Of a DNA stretch of 64,000 bases, positions 37,101-44,268 are shown piece after piece (the stretch's first letter is position 1; every line of letters begins with the position of its first letter). Where the stretch lies: NCBI GenBank assembly GCA_963850915.1, contig CAWKND010000004.1, positions 124,001-188,000 of the forward strand. Reading direction: 5' to 3'. Made by a program: the position numbers and the translations under genes. Source of the stretch: CAVTWH01 sp963850915 (GTDB taxonomy: Bacteria > Actinomycetota > Actinomycetes > Mycobacteriales > Micromonosporaceae). Below the pieces are notes generated by a model. The model saw only the letters and a list, made by a program, of their open reading frames with translations, had not been told where the DNA came from and ran no database searches.

Positions 37101-37218
37101 AACGCAGTTGCGGGGCGGGCGGAGTCAGCTGGCCGTCGATGTGGACTTCCAGCGGGCCCAGTATGCCGAACGTCACCGTGGGTGTCGGTGGCTGCTCGCC
37201 GGTAGCCTCGCTCTCCAC
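34138..37218 (-). CDS. SARP-family transcriptional regulator (AfsR-like, with NB-ARC and TPR)
   Basis: 1026-residue cytosolic regulator. Order of domains: winged-helix DNA-binding domain (about 15-105: FGILGPLEVHIDGQ, then LRVWGPDSTSQGALTTAVSRLRTWL), BTAD domain (about 110-250, ending LRHYETLRRRLREELGTLPS), NB-ARC ATPase (about 285-560; P-loop GMPGTGKSAL at 320-329, Walker B VLLVLDNA), then TPR repeats to the end (for example DEYALADEYFALALGIATELGD). Large SARPs of this design activate specialised-metabolite clusters and usually bind heptamer direct repeats near the -35. It is divergent from the peptide-P450 genes with 199 bp between, so those are its most likely target. Confidence 0.92.
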   Translation of the reverse strand: MESEATGEQPPTPTVTFGILGPLEVHIDGQLTPPAPQLRWLLAALLLHNGEHVRRDDLLLRVWGPDSTSQGALTTAVSRLRTWLQPVGVALERVGDGYRLRAPRRSVDADRFRTLIGEADVAGDDRDRLTLLVRALDEWRGQAVSGAPVGLLDDPVVSRLNLARLSCAQRLGELAVTAGRPELALGRVAALCFQYEYDEPLHATYLRLLAAAGRRAEGLRHYETLRRRLREELGTLPSTALQRAHRDLLAEEPVAAGSGTPESVGVPEIATGQRFAFAPFQLPADLPDFVGRRDAVVKIVDVLTGDSDGGAYPSVASITGMPGTGKSALAVHSAHLLRGTYPDGQIYLDLAGDDIGLVDVHDALGQVLLGLGFATASLPATAEERSTLLRSWCAGRRVLLVLDNARTAQDVLPLLPANPRCGVLVTSRTPLGGLTAWPEVQVTPFDQLEAIDLLARIVGPQRAAAEPDAAAKIADLCAGLPLALRIAGTRLAIHSHQRLGWLAARLAVEHTRLDELAVTGVALRSSLDISYLGLSPAGQRTLRLLSLLEVPDFGPWLAAAVLGCTLREAEDGLAELIEARLLSAVSARAVDLPRYRLHQLIRLYAKELATEVESAPVRAEALGRAYTTALAIAEEMEQGLRRQRRYARSDRVRPPIDGLTGGPTTVGAADWFAAERATLVAVTNACAELKWYDLTWDLSLSLRRYLEAYHHHHDWQVVATAGLEAARSAGDRAAEPALLCSLGELYAIRDEYALADEYFALALGIATELGDNRARAAALRGLCTGAKTRGDLTAAARLAREAIDLVDEQLDPCDAAEAWLLLGATLGQLGERDAAAAADERALDGFVAVGDRLNQAIVLVNIGTNRSYLERWDESEQAFKRSIVISQEIGFRSGEGFGYTAMGSMLRRRGENQRAEQSYLTALAIVRDYADEYMETIILYNLGELHRRDDLDLSRRYLTEATSLTTAQQMPAMLATVLIGLGETEQAAGRYEAARSAWTRAIELVEPVDSERAAAIRDRLTALATA

Positions 37219-37275
37219 TCGCAGGAGGGTACCGCAGCGCTGTTGCCGCAGGTGGCCCCGTGCTCCGTCGATCTT

Positions 37276-37303
37276 GGTAAGGCTTTCGTATGTGGCCGGT
37301 AAG
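37276..37303 (+). promoter_or_regulatory. GGTAAG direct repeats, candidate SARP site
   Basis: Two copies of GGTAAG begin at 37276 and 37298, exactly 22 bp apart (two helical turns), in the 199-bp divergent region between the SARP gene and the peptide gene. SARPs classically bind direct repeats at 11- or 22-bp spacing. A TAAGGT -10-like word follows at 37314-37319. Assignment is inferred. Confidence 0.4.
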
Positions 37304-37417
37304 AGCGCACTTCTAAGGTCATGGAGTCAGATCGGGGCTGGTCAATTCAACAGTTTCCCGGCGGATAGCGGCGCGACAAGCGGCGTGTACCCGCTCGTCC
37401 ATTTCAAGGAGGCGAAA

Positions 37418-37492
37418 ATGCGCAAGCTCATCGCGAAGATCGCGGACCGGCGTATCACCCGGGGCATCTGGATCTTCAGGTACGTCGGCTAA
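37418..37492 (+). CDS. Putative precursor peptide of a P450-modified RiPP (24 residues)
   Basis: A 24-codon gene too short for ordinary gene finding. ATG at 37418 has a perfect AAGGAGG (37406-37412) 5 nt upstream, the best ribosome site in the neighbourhood. The first 16 residues are rich in Lys, Arg and Ile (MRKLIAKIADRR...), fitting an amphipathic basic leader helix; the C-terminus is W18-I-F20-R-Y22-V-G24, aromatic at every second position. It is followed by a hairpin and a P450 gene. Precursors of biarylitides, atropopeptides and cihunamides are likewise tiny, with aromatic cores crosslinked by an adjacent P450. No protease gene is visible. Function is inferred from size, core and context. 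Confidence 0.72.
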   Translation: MRKLIAKIADRRITRGIWIFRYVG

Positions 37493-37498
37493 TTCCAC

Positions 37499-37550
37499 CG
37501 AACGGGGGGGCGGGTGCCGTGCAGCGACTTGTCGCGGCACCCGTCGTTCG
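37499..37550 (+). terminator. Compound hairpin between precursor peptide and P450 genes
   Basis: Starts 6 nt after the peptide stop. Outer CGAACG/CGTTCG, main stem CGGGTGCC (37511-37518) with GGCACCCG (37536-37543), and an inner GCGAC-TT-GTCGC stem-loop. Such structures after RiPP precursor genes are thought to stabilise the precursor mRNA or attenuate transcription into the enzyme gene; here that is inferred. Confidence 0.65.
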
Positions 37551-37610
37551 GCGTCGACCGGCGTCGGCGCGCGGGCTGTGTCGAAGGTGACCGTATTGGA
37601 GGTGGCAGGA

Positions 37611-38792
37611 ATGAATCGCCGATTCTTGAGGGTGCCGCGTCGGCCGACGAATTGGCGCCGCCTCCAGCAGTTGACGGCGCGTAGCGCCGCGAGTGGGGAT
37701 ATCTTCCGTACCGAATCGGGTATGTGGGTTACCGCTCGCGCGGAGCACGTACGTCAGATTCTGGTCACCGAATCACAGCGCTATCGCAACCAGTCGGCAT
37801 TTGTTCGCGTCGACCATCAGGTGCAGTTGCCGGCCGGTACCAGGAAACGGGTTGTCCGTGAATTGGTTGGTGTGCTGAACGCCGCGCTCCCCGTCGACTG
37901 GGACACCGTAATCACGGCCTGGGTGGGCGAACAGCACGAGTTGACCATGCCGGGCTGGGGAATGCGCTTTCTCAGGCATGCCTTCGCCACTGCGATCGCT
38001 TGCCAACGCAGCCCTCAGCTGACGAGTCTGATCGATGTCTTCGTCGACCGGAATCTCGTCCGGCACAGCACCCAGGGCCGGTACGGGCTGCGGAGCCGGC
38101 ACCGCATCCAGGCGCTCGGCCGGCAGCTCGGCGAGTTGATCACGTCCGACGAAGGTACCGGCCGCCCTCCTGGCGACCTGGCGCCCAGGGGTCTGGCACC
38201 CGTGGATCTGGTCGACGTGGTGGCGAACGTTCCTGACCTCGCCGCCGGGCAGCGCGGCGAGCTGCTGCTGCGCCTGGTCACCGCGGTTGTCGGAGCCACC
38301 GGAGTGGCGCTGGAGTGGACCATGATCCATGTTGCCGACGCGATGGTCGCCGATCCGGCGTGGCAGCCCACGGTCACCGAGGTCGCGGCGCTGGCTGCCG
38401 AAGCCCAGCGGGTCCACCCGACGTCTTGGCTGATCATGCGGCAGGCCACCGAGGATCACCAGGTCGGCGGCTGTCCGATCGCGGCCGGCGAGCACATCGC
38501 GGTCCTGACCTACGCCCTGCACCGGGCGGCCGACTCGTGGCCCGAACCGGATACCTTCAACCCGACCCGCTGGGCAACCGAGGCGCCGGAGCCCGGGGCG
38601 TACGTGCCTTTCGCCGCGGGGCGGACAACCTGTCCCGGCCGCAACATCGCGATCCAGGCGATCATCGACGCCACAGTGCAGTTCGCCGCCCGGTACCGGC
38701 TGGTCCACCGGCAGCGGCGCGGCGCGGTACCGAACGTGCGCACCCTCTTCGCTCCGCCAGACGGCACCCTCCACCTCACCCGTCGCCCGTGA
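37611..38792 (+). CDS. Cytochrome P450
   Basis: 393-residue soluble bacterial P450. Heme ligand is Cys341 in FAAGRTTCPG, matching FxxGxxxCxG. The K-helix ExxR is E264-A-Q-R267, and the NPTRW meander follows. The I-helix reads VVGATGVALEW (about 226-236) and lacks the usual acid-Thr pair for oxygen activation, as seen in some crosslinking P450s. ATG 37611 has GGAGG 8 nt upstream; GTG at 37578 would add 11 residues. Its stop overlaps the GTG of the decayed exporter (GTGA). Next to a tiny aromatic-tailed peptide gene, the likely role is oxidative crosslinking of Trp, Phe or Tyr side chains. The first third has more A/T than neighbouring genes. Confidence 0.93.
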   Translation: MNRRFLRVPRRPTNWRRLQQLTARSAASGDIFRTESGMWVTARAEHVRQILVTESQRYRNQSAFVRVDHQVQLPAGTRKRVVRELVGVLNAALPVDWDTVITAWVGEQHELTMPGWGMRFLRHAFATAIACQRSPQLTSLIDVFVDRNLVRHSTQGRYGLRSRHRIQALGRQLGELITSDEGTGRPPGDLAPRGLAPVDLVDVVANVPDLAAGQRGELLLRLVTAVVGATGVALEWTMIHVADAMVADPAWQPTVTEVAALAAEAQRVHPTSWLIMRQATEDHQVGGCPIAAGEHIAVLTYALHRAADSWPEPDTFNPTRWATEAPEPGAYVPFAAGRTTCPGRNIAIQAIIDATVQFAARYRLVHRQRRGAVPNVRTLFAPPDGTLHLTRRP

Positions 38793-38997
38793 CGCCCGGC
38801 GGTCGCCCGTTGCGTTCCCTGCTGGCGGCCTACACCGCGAGTGCTTCGGTACCTCGGTGACCGACGTGGCGATGCCACTGCTCGCGCTCCTGCTGGGCGC
38901 ATCCACGGTGCAGGTGACCGGCCTGGTGGCCGTGGAGCAACTTCCCTGGTTTGCTGCTCGGGCTGCCCGGCGGTGTCTGGGTCGACCGTCATCGGTC
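38789..38997 (+). pseudogene. Remnant of an MFS exporter
   Basis: GTG 38789 overlaps the P450 stop and opens an MFS-like N-terminus (RSLLAAYTASA). The frame breaks at once; a second frame continues VTDVAMPLLALLLGASTVQVTGLVAVEQLPW, and after an extra T a third gives LLLGLPGGVWVDRHR, together the first two helices and loop motif of MFS drug exporters. Nothing of the remaining ten helices follows. At least two indels and a large 3' deletion; clearly non-functional as read. It would have been the exporter of the peptide product. Confidence 0.75.
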
Positions 38998-39138
38998 GGC
39001 TGGGCGGAGTCGACCACGGAGCAACAGAGCCGGGCGGAGTCGACCACGCGGCAGCCGGCTGGGGCAACGCGCCCCGCTCGGTAGCCCGGCAGTTCGCGCT
39101 GTGGACGGCGCAGCGGGCAGATTGTCTCCGTGGGCGGG

Positions 39139-39185
39139 TAGGCTGAATGCAGCACCTGCACCCCCCGTCCCTGTCAGGGCGGGGG
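39139..39185 (+). promoter_or_regulatory. Candidate promoter and leader hairpin of mfd
   Basis: TAGGCT at 39139-39144 is a plausible -10. In the leader, 39162-39185 folds into a GC hairpin (CCCCCG/CGGGGG outer pairs with one bulge) before GGGAGGGGAG and the mfd ATG. Between 38998 and 39138 there is only repeat-like sequence with two GGCGGAGTCGACCACG words. Confidence 0.35.
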
Positions 39186-39227
39186 TAAGTGGCGTGCCCG
39201 AAATCCTTGCCCCTGGGAGGGGAGTCC

Positions 39228-42200
39228 ATGTCGCTCGCCGGCCTGCTCGACGCCGCACTCGCTGACCCCGCGCTGACCGCGGCCCGGGATCTGGCTCGCC
39301 GCGGCGTACCCGAGCCGGTGGACGTGACGGCGCCGGCCGCCTCCCGGCCGATCCTGGCCGCGGCGCTCGCCGCCGACCAGGCCACGGGGGGCGCCGGCCG
39401 GCCGCTGCTGGTGGTGACCGCGACCTCCCGGGAGGCCGACGATCTCGCGGCCACGCTGGGTGGGCTGCTGCCGGCCGACTCGGTCGCGGTCTTCCCGTCC
39501 TGGGAGACGCTGCCGCACGAGCGGCTCTCCCCGCGCTCCGACACGGTGGGGCGGCGGCTGGGGGTACTGCGCCGGCTCGCGCACCCGACCGAGGCCGGGA
39601 CGCTGCGGGTTGTTGTCGCGCCGGTGCGGTCGGTACTCCAGCCGCAGCTGCGCGGGCTGGGCGAACTGGAGCCGGTGACCCTGACCACCGGCGGCTCGGC
39701 CGATCTGGAGGCGGTGACCCGGCGGCTGGCCGACATCGCCTACACCCGGGTGGACCTGGTGGAGAAGCGGGGCGAGTTCGCGGTACGCGGCGGCATCCTC
39801 GACGTGTTCCCACCCACCGAGGAGCACCCGCTGCGGGTCGAGTTCTGGGGCGACGACGTCGAGGAGATCCGTACCTTCGCCGTCGCCGACCAGCGCACCC
39901 TGGAGCAGGTCGAGCGGTTGTGGGCGCCGCCCTGCCGCGAGCTGCTGTTGACGCCGGCGGTACGCAAGCGGGCGGCACAGCTGGCCGAGGAGCACCCGGG
40001 CCTGGCCGAACTGCTGGACAAGCTGGCCGAGGGGATTCCCGTGGAGGGCATGGAGTCCTTCGCCCCGGTGCTTGTCCCCGGTGAACTCGAACTGCTCGTC
40101 GACTGCATGCCCAAGGACAGTGTGGTGCTGCTGTGCGACCCGGAGCGCATCCGCACCCGGGCGCATGACCTGGTGCGTACCAGTGCGGAGTTTCTGGAGG
40201 CGAGCTGGGCCGCGGCCGCCGTCGGTGGCAAGGCCCCGATCGACCTGGGCGCCTCGTCCTTCCGCACGCTCGGCGACGTACGCGGCGTCGCCGCCGGGCT
40301 GGGCTTCGGCTGGTGGACGATCGCGCCGTTCGGCGTGGTGGTCGAGCCGGTCGTTGACGACCAGCCGTGGAACGACCCGCTGCCCAGCCTCGACGTGCAC
40401 GACGACGCGCGGGCGCTTTCCCTTGCGGCGCAATCGACCGCGCTCTACCACGGGGACACGCCGAAGCTGCTGGACGACCTGCGCCGGTGGGTCGGCGAGG
40501 GCTGGCGGATCGTGCTGGTCTTCCCCGGCCACGGGACCGCGCAGCGGGCCGCCGAGGTACTCCGCGACGGCGGGCTCGGGGTGTCCATTGTGGACGGTCT
40601 GCTCGCCGCACCGGAGCCCGGTGAGCCGGTGGTCACCTGCGGCCCGCTCGACTTCGGCTTCGTCGACGAGGTGGCCCGGCTGGCCGTACTGACCGGGAGC
40701 GACATCTCCGGTGGGCGCGGGGCGAACACCCGCGACATGCGCAAGATGCCCAGCCGGCGGCGCAACACCATCGACCCGCTGGAGCTGCGCGCGGGCGACT
40801 ACGTGGTACACGAGCAGCACGGCATCGGGCGCTACGTGGAGCTGGTACAGCGCGCGGTGAACGGGGCCGAACGCGAGTACCTGGTGCTGGAGTACGCGGC
40901 CAGCAAGCGCGGCCAGCCCGCCGACCGGCTGTTCGTACCGACCGACCAGCTCGACCAGCTCTCCCGGTACGTCGGCGGCGAATCGCCGACGCTGCACAAG
41001 TTGGGCGGCTCCGACTGGGCCAAGTCGAAGGCGCGCGCCCGCAAGGCGGTACGCGAGATCGCCGCCCAGCTCATCCAGCTCTACGCGGCCAGGCAGAACT
41101 CCCAGGGGTACGCCTTCGGGCCGGACACCCCGTGGCAGCGCGAGCTGGAGGACGCCTTCCCGTTCCACGAGACGCCCGACCAGCTCTCCGCCATCGAGGA
41201 AGTCAAGGTGGACATGGAGAAGCCGATCCCGATGGACCGGCTGATCTGTGGCGACGTGGGCTACGGCAAGACCGAGATCGCGGTACGGGCGGCGTTCAAG
41301 GCGGTACAGGACGGCAAGCAGGTGGCCGTGCTGGTACCGACCACCCTGCTGGCCCAGCAGCACTACAACACGTTCAGCGAGCGGATGAGCCAGTTCCCCT
41401 TGCAGATCCGGCAACTGAGCCGCTTCGCCACCCCCAAGGAGGCCGAGCAGACGATCGAGATGGCCTCCGACGGGACCGCCGACATCGTCATCGGTACCCA
41501 CCGGCTGCTCCAGGCGAGTACCCGCTTCAAGCAGCTCGGCATGGTCATCGTCGACGAGGAGCAGCGCTTCGGCGTGGAGCACAAGGAGTTCCTCAAGACG
41601 CTCCGGACGAGTGTCGACGTGCTCACCATGTCGGCCACGCCGATCCCGCGCACCCTGGAGATGGCGATCACCGGCATCCGGGAGATGTCCACCATCGCCA
41701 CGCCGCCGGAGGAGCGCCACCCGGTCCTCACCTTTGTCGGTACGTACGAGGAAAAGCAGGTGGCCGCCACCATCCACCGTGAGCTGCTCCGCGACGGCCA
41801 GGTCTTCTACCTGCACAACCGGGTCGAGTCCATCGAGCGGGCGGCGCGCAAGCTGCGCGAGCTGGTACCCGAGGCGCGCATCGGGGTGGCGCACGGCCAG
41901 ATGGGCGAGGACGCGCTGGAGAAGGTGATGGTCGGCTTCTGGGAGAAGGAGTACGACGTCCTGGTCTGTACCACCATCGTGGAGTCCGGCATCGACATCC
42001 CGAACGCCAACACGCTCATCGTCGAGCGGGCCGACCTGCTCGGACTGGCTCAGCTGCACCAGATCCGGGGCCGGGTCGGGCGCGGCCGGGAGCGGGCCTA
42101 CGCCTACTTCCTCTACCCCGGCGACAAGCCGCTCACCGAACAGGCGCACGAGCGGCTGGCCACCATCGCGCAACACACCGAGCTGGGCGCCGGCATGTTC

Positions 42201-42827
42201 GTGGCGATGAAGGACCTGGAGATCCGGGGCGCCGGCAACCTGCTCGGCGGCGAGCAGTCCGGGCACATCGAGGGCGTCGGCTTCGACCTGTACGTGCGGA
42301 TGGTCGGCGAGGCGGTGGCCCAGTTCAAGGGGGAGAAGCCGGAGGAGGAGGTCGACGTCAAGATCGACCTGCCGGTGGACGCGCACATCCCCTACGAGTA
42401 CATCGAGGTGGAGCGGCTGCGCCTGGAGATGTACCGGAAACTGGCGTCCGCGCGTACCGCCGAGGCGCTCACCGAAGCGGTCACCGAGATGCAGGACCGG
42501 TACGGCGCGCTGCCCGAGCCGGTCGCCAACCTGGTCGCGGTGGCCCGGTTCCGGCTGCTGGCCCGGTCGTACGGGCTGACCGACGTCTCCCTGCAGGGCA
42601 AGCACATCCGGTTCTCGCCGATGCCACTGGCCGACTCCAAGCAGCTGCGGCTGAAGCGGCTCTACCCGGAGGCGGTCTTCAAGCCGGTCAGTTCCCAGGT
42701 GTCGATCCCGCGCCCGACCACCAGGAAGGCCGGTGGCGACCCGATGCGCGACATCCAGATGCTCGACTGGTGCGCCGAGCTGATCACCTCGATCCTGGAC
42801 GCCCCTGCTGTGGCGGCCGCTCGCTGA
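39228..42827 (+). CDS. mfd: Transcription-repair coupling factor
   Basis: DNA translocase that removes RNA polymerase stalled at lesions and recruits UvrA. 1199 residues. N-terminal UvrB-homology part (PSWETLPHERLSPRSDTVGRRL near 95), RNAP-interacting CarD-like domain (LRAGDYVVHEQHGIGRYVEL near 520), then superfamily-2 helicase with Walker A GDVGYGKTEIAVRA near 680, DEEQ box in VIVDEEQRFGV, motif III SATPIPRT and motif VI QIRGRVGRGRERAYAY; C-terminal TRCF domain. ATG 39228 has GGGAGGGGAG 6 nt upstream. First gene of the conserved mfd-mazG-eno region. Confidence 0.98.
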   Translation: MSLAGLLDAALADPALTAARDLARRGVPEPVDVTAPAASRPILAAALAADQATGGAGRPLLVVTATSREADDLAATLGGLLPADSVAVFPSWETLPHERLSPRSDTVGRRLGVLRRLAHPTEAGTLRVVVAPVRSVLQPQLRGLGELEPVTLTTGGSADLEAVTRRLADIAYTRVDLVEKRGEFAVRGGILDVFPPTEEHPLRVEFWGDDVEEIRTFAVADQRTLEQVERLWAPPCRELLLTPAVRKRAAQLAEEHPGLAELLDKLAEGIPVEGMESFAPVLVPGELELLVDCMPKDSVVLLCDPERIRTRAHDLVRTSAEFLEASWAAAAVGGKAPIDLGASSFRTLGDVRGVAAGLGFGWWTIAPFGVVVEPVVDDQPWNDPLPSLDVHDDARALSLAAQSTALYHGDTPKLLDDLRRWVGEGWRIVLVFPGHGTAQRAAEVLRDGGLGVSIVDGLLAAPEPGEPVVTCGPLDFGFVDEVARLAVLTGSDISGGRGANTRDMRKMPSRRRNTIDPLELRAGDYVVHEQHGIGRYVELVQRAVNGAEREYLVLEYAASKRGQPADRLFVPTDQLDQLSRYVGGESPTLHKLGGSDWAKSKARARKAVREIAAQLIQLYAARQNSQGYAFGPDTPWQRELEDAFPFHETPDQLSAIEEVKVDMEKPIPMDRLICGDVGYGKTEIAVRAAFKAVQDGKQVAVLVPTTLLAQQHYNTFSERMSQFPLQIRQLSRFATPKEAEQTIEMASDGTADIVIGTHRLLQASTRFKQLGMVIVDEEQRFGVEHKEFLKTLRTSVDVLTMSATPIPRTLEMAITGIREMSTIATPPEERHPVLTFVGTYEEKQVAATIHRELLRDGQVFYLHNRVESIERAARKLRELVPEARIGVAHGQMGEDALEKVMVGFWEKEYDVLVCTTIVESGIDIPNANTLIVERADLLGLAQLHQIRGRVGRGRERAYAYFLYPGDKPLTEQAHERLATIAQHTELGAGMFVAMKDLEIRGAGNLLGGEQSGHIEGVGFDLYVRMVGEAVAQFKGEKPEEEVDVKIDLPVDAHIPYEYIEVERLRLEMYRKLASARTAEALTEAVTEMQDRYGALPEPVANLVAVARFRLLARSYGLTDVSLQGKHIRFSPMPLADSKQLRLKRLYPEAVFKPVSSQVSIPRPTTRKAGGDPMRDIQMLDWCAELITSILDAPAVAAAR

Positions 42828-43344
42828 GCCGGGTGGGCGCGGCGGCGAAGATCCGGGTGGCGTACCCGTCGCCCACGTCCACCCGGCTGATCCGGGCCAG
42901 TGGCCACACGGTGAGTTCGTCGTACCACTCGCCGGTGTATCGGATCTCGTGCAGTACCAACGCGTCCCGCCGTACCCTCACCGGTACGCCGAGGTTCACG
43001 CCGCTGCTCTCGCCACCCTCGGTGTAGATCGAGACGACCGGCCAGTGCTCGGCCAGGCTGGTGAACAGCTGACCGGTCTCGTCCAGCTCCAGGGCCGGCG
43101 GCAGCGGGACAGGCCACTCGCCCTGGCTGGTCAGTACCCGCTCCACCAGCGCGTGCCGCCGGCTCGGCCGGCGTACCCGGGTGATGTCGGCGCGCCGGAT
43201 CAGGGTGTACCCGTTGAGCGCCAGGTCGTCCTCGAGTGCGAGGCACACCCAGCTGGTACCCGCCCCGACGACGTACCCGTCCAGGTAGCCGGGTACCCCC
43301 GCGCGCCGGATCCGGGCCAGTAGCGCCGGCTCACCGGTACCCAC
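42784..43344 (-). CDS. Hypothetical protein of about 186 residues
   Basis: Not recognised. A soluble, beta-rich protein with two similar halves: LDGYVVGAGTSWVCLALEDDLALNGYTLIRRADITRVRRP and LGVPVRVRRDALVLHEIRYTGEWYDELTVWPLARISRVDVGDGYATRIF. Each is a small strand-turn-strand barrel ending in ISRV-like residues, suggesting an SH3- or PRC-barrel-like duplicated fold. Start is uncertain; GTG 43344 is used, since upstream sequence is repetitive. The 3' end overlaps mfd tail-to-tail by 44 bp. Confidence 0.6.
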   Translation of the reverse strand: MGTGEPALLARIRRAGVPGYLDGYVVGAGTSWVCLALEDDLALNGYTLIRRADITRVRRPSRRHALVERVLTSQGEWPVPLPPALELDETGQLFTSLAEHWPVVSIYTEGGESSGVNLGVPVRVRRDALVLHEIRYTGEWYDELTVWPLARISRVDVGDGYATRIFAAAPTRLSERPPQQGRPGSR

Positions 43345-43391
43345 CGCCGCCTGTGCCTCGCTTCGCCGGTGCCGACCCACCCGCCCATGAT

Positions 43392-43446
43392 GGCCCACCC
43401 GCCGCTGCGGGCCCACCCGCTGTTCCCGGCCCACCCGCTGTTTCCC
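43392..43446. repeat. 18-bp tandem repeat, three copies
   Basis: Three units GCCCACCCGCTGTTCCCG-like in the divergent gap between the hypothetical gene and the foldase-like lipoprotein gene. No other feature seen in the gap besides the ribosome site. Confidence 0.75.
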
Positions 43447-43539
43447 GTCCGCGGCCCGCCGGGCGGCCCGCTGGTGGGCGATCGGGCGGCCCGTGAGACA
43501 GTGGCGAGCGCACGAGATCCGTTTTCCGGGAGGTTGGGC

Positions 43540-44262
43540 ATGGCGCGCCGCAGGTTGGTCACGGTCGCTGCCGCGGGGGTACTCGCGCTCACAGCGCTCG
43601 CCGGTTGCCGCTCCGAGCCGGGCAGCGCCGCCTTCGTCGGCGACACCCGGATCACCACCAACCAGGTCAACGACGTGCTCGACGGGGTACGCGCCGACGG
43701 CGTCACGGTGGATCCCACCCGCGAGGGCACCATCCGCCAGGAGGTCACGGCGCAGCTGGTCTTCCTCGACGTGGCCAAGCGCTACGCCACCGAGAAGGGC
43801 TTCCCGGCCCCGACGCCCGACTACCAGACCGTCGCCGACAGAAACAAGCTGCCGACCAGCGACCCGTTCGTCCGGCTGGTCGCCGAGTCGCAGGCCTACG
43901 ACGCGCTGCTGAAGCAGCAGATCAAGCCGGCGACCGTGACCGATGCCGACTACCTGCAGGCGGCCGACGCGGCCATCGCCCAAGGCGTAGCCGACCCCAG
44001 CCAGCGCGACAAGTTGGCCGCCTCGATCAAACAGGACCCCGGCTTCGCCGACGAGATGGCCCACGGCATCGCCGTCCGCAACGAACTCACCGACGCCATC
44101 AAGCGCTACAACGTGACGGTGAACCCGGCGTTCGGCCCGGCCGCCACCACTCTGGTGAGCGGACAGACCGACGGCGACGCCACGATCAGCCTAGTGGTGC
44201 TGCCGCTGACCGCGGGGGCTACCACCGCGCCCGCCGTGATCGACCTGACGAAGACCGAGTAA
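43540..44262 (+). CDS. SurA/foldase-like lipoprotein
   Basis: 240 residues. Lipoprotein signal MARRRLVTVAAAGVLALTALAGC with lipobox L-A-G-C (Cys23). The mature part begins AAFVGDTRITTNQVNDVLDGV, the usual opening of SurA_N/PrsA-like chaperones, and stays helical (TAQLVFLDVAKRYATEKGF; DEMAHGIAVRNELTDAI). No PPIase domain is present, so it would be a chaperone-only lipoprotein on the outer membrane face. ATG 43540 has GGGAGG 6 nt upstream. Six bp separate it from mazG; the pair is an operon, as in other actinobacteria where a lipoprotein neighbours mazG. Confidence 0.85.
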   Translation: MARRRLVTVAAAGVLALTALAGCRSEPGSAAFVGDTRITTNQVNDVLDGVRADGVTVDPTREGTIRQEVTAQLVFLDVAKRYATEKGFPAPTPDYQTVADRNKLPTSDPFVRLVAESQAYDALLKQQIKPATVTDADYLQAADAAIAQGVADPSQRDKLAASIKQDPGFADEMAHGIAVRNELTDAIKRYNVTVNPAFGPAATTLVSGQTDGDATISLVVLPLTAGATTAPAVIDLTKTE

Positions 44263-44268
44263 CCGCCG

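Noticed and set aside
34138..37218. LuxR or STAND-type regulator instead of SARP
   Set aside because: The N-terminal winged helix plus BTAD domain is clear, and no LuxR HTH is present at the C-terminus.
37319..37540. 73-codon frame on the strand opposite the precursor peptide
   Set aside because: No ribosome site, crosses the hairpin and the candidate promoter, and the sense peptide has far better signals.
38951..39265. Open frame overlapping the mfd start
   Set aside because: It is the third frame of the MFS remnant running on into repeats and mfd; only its first 15 codons resemble MFS.
39174..42605. Very long open frame antisense to mfd
   Set aside because: Arises from GC-rich codon usage of mfd read backwards; composition (Arg, Leu, Gly, Asp, His) matches no family and the sense strand is an unmistakable mfd.
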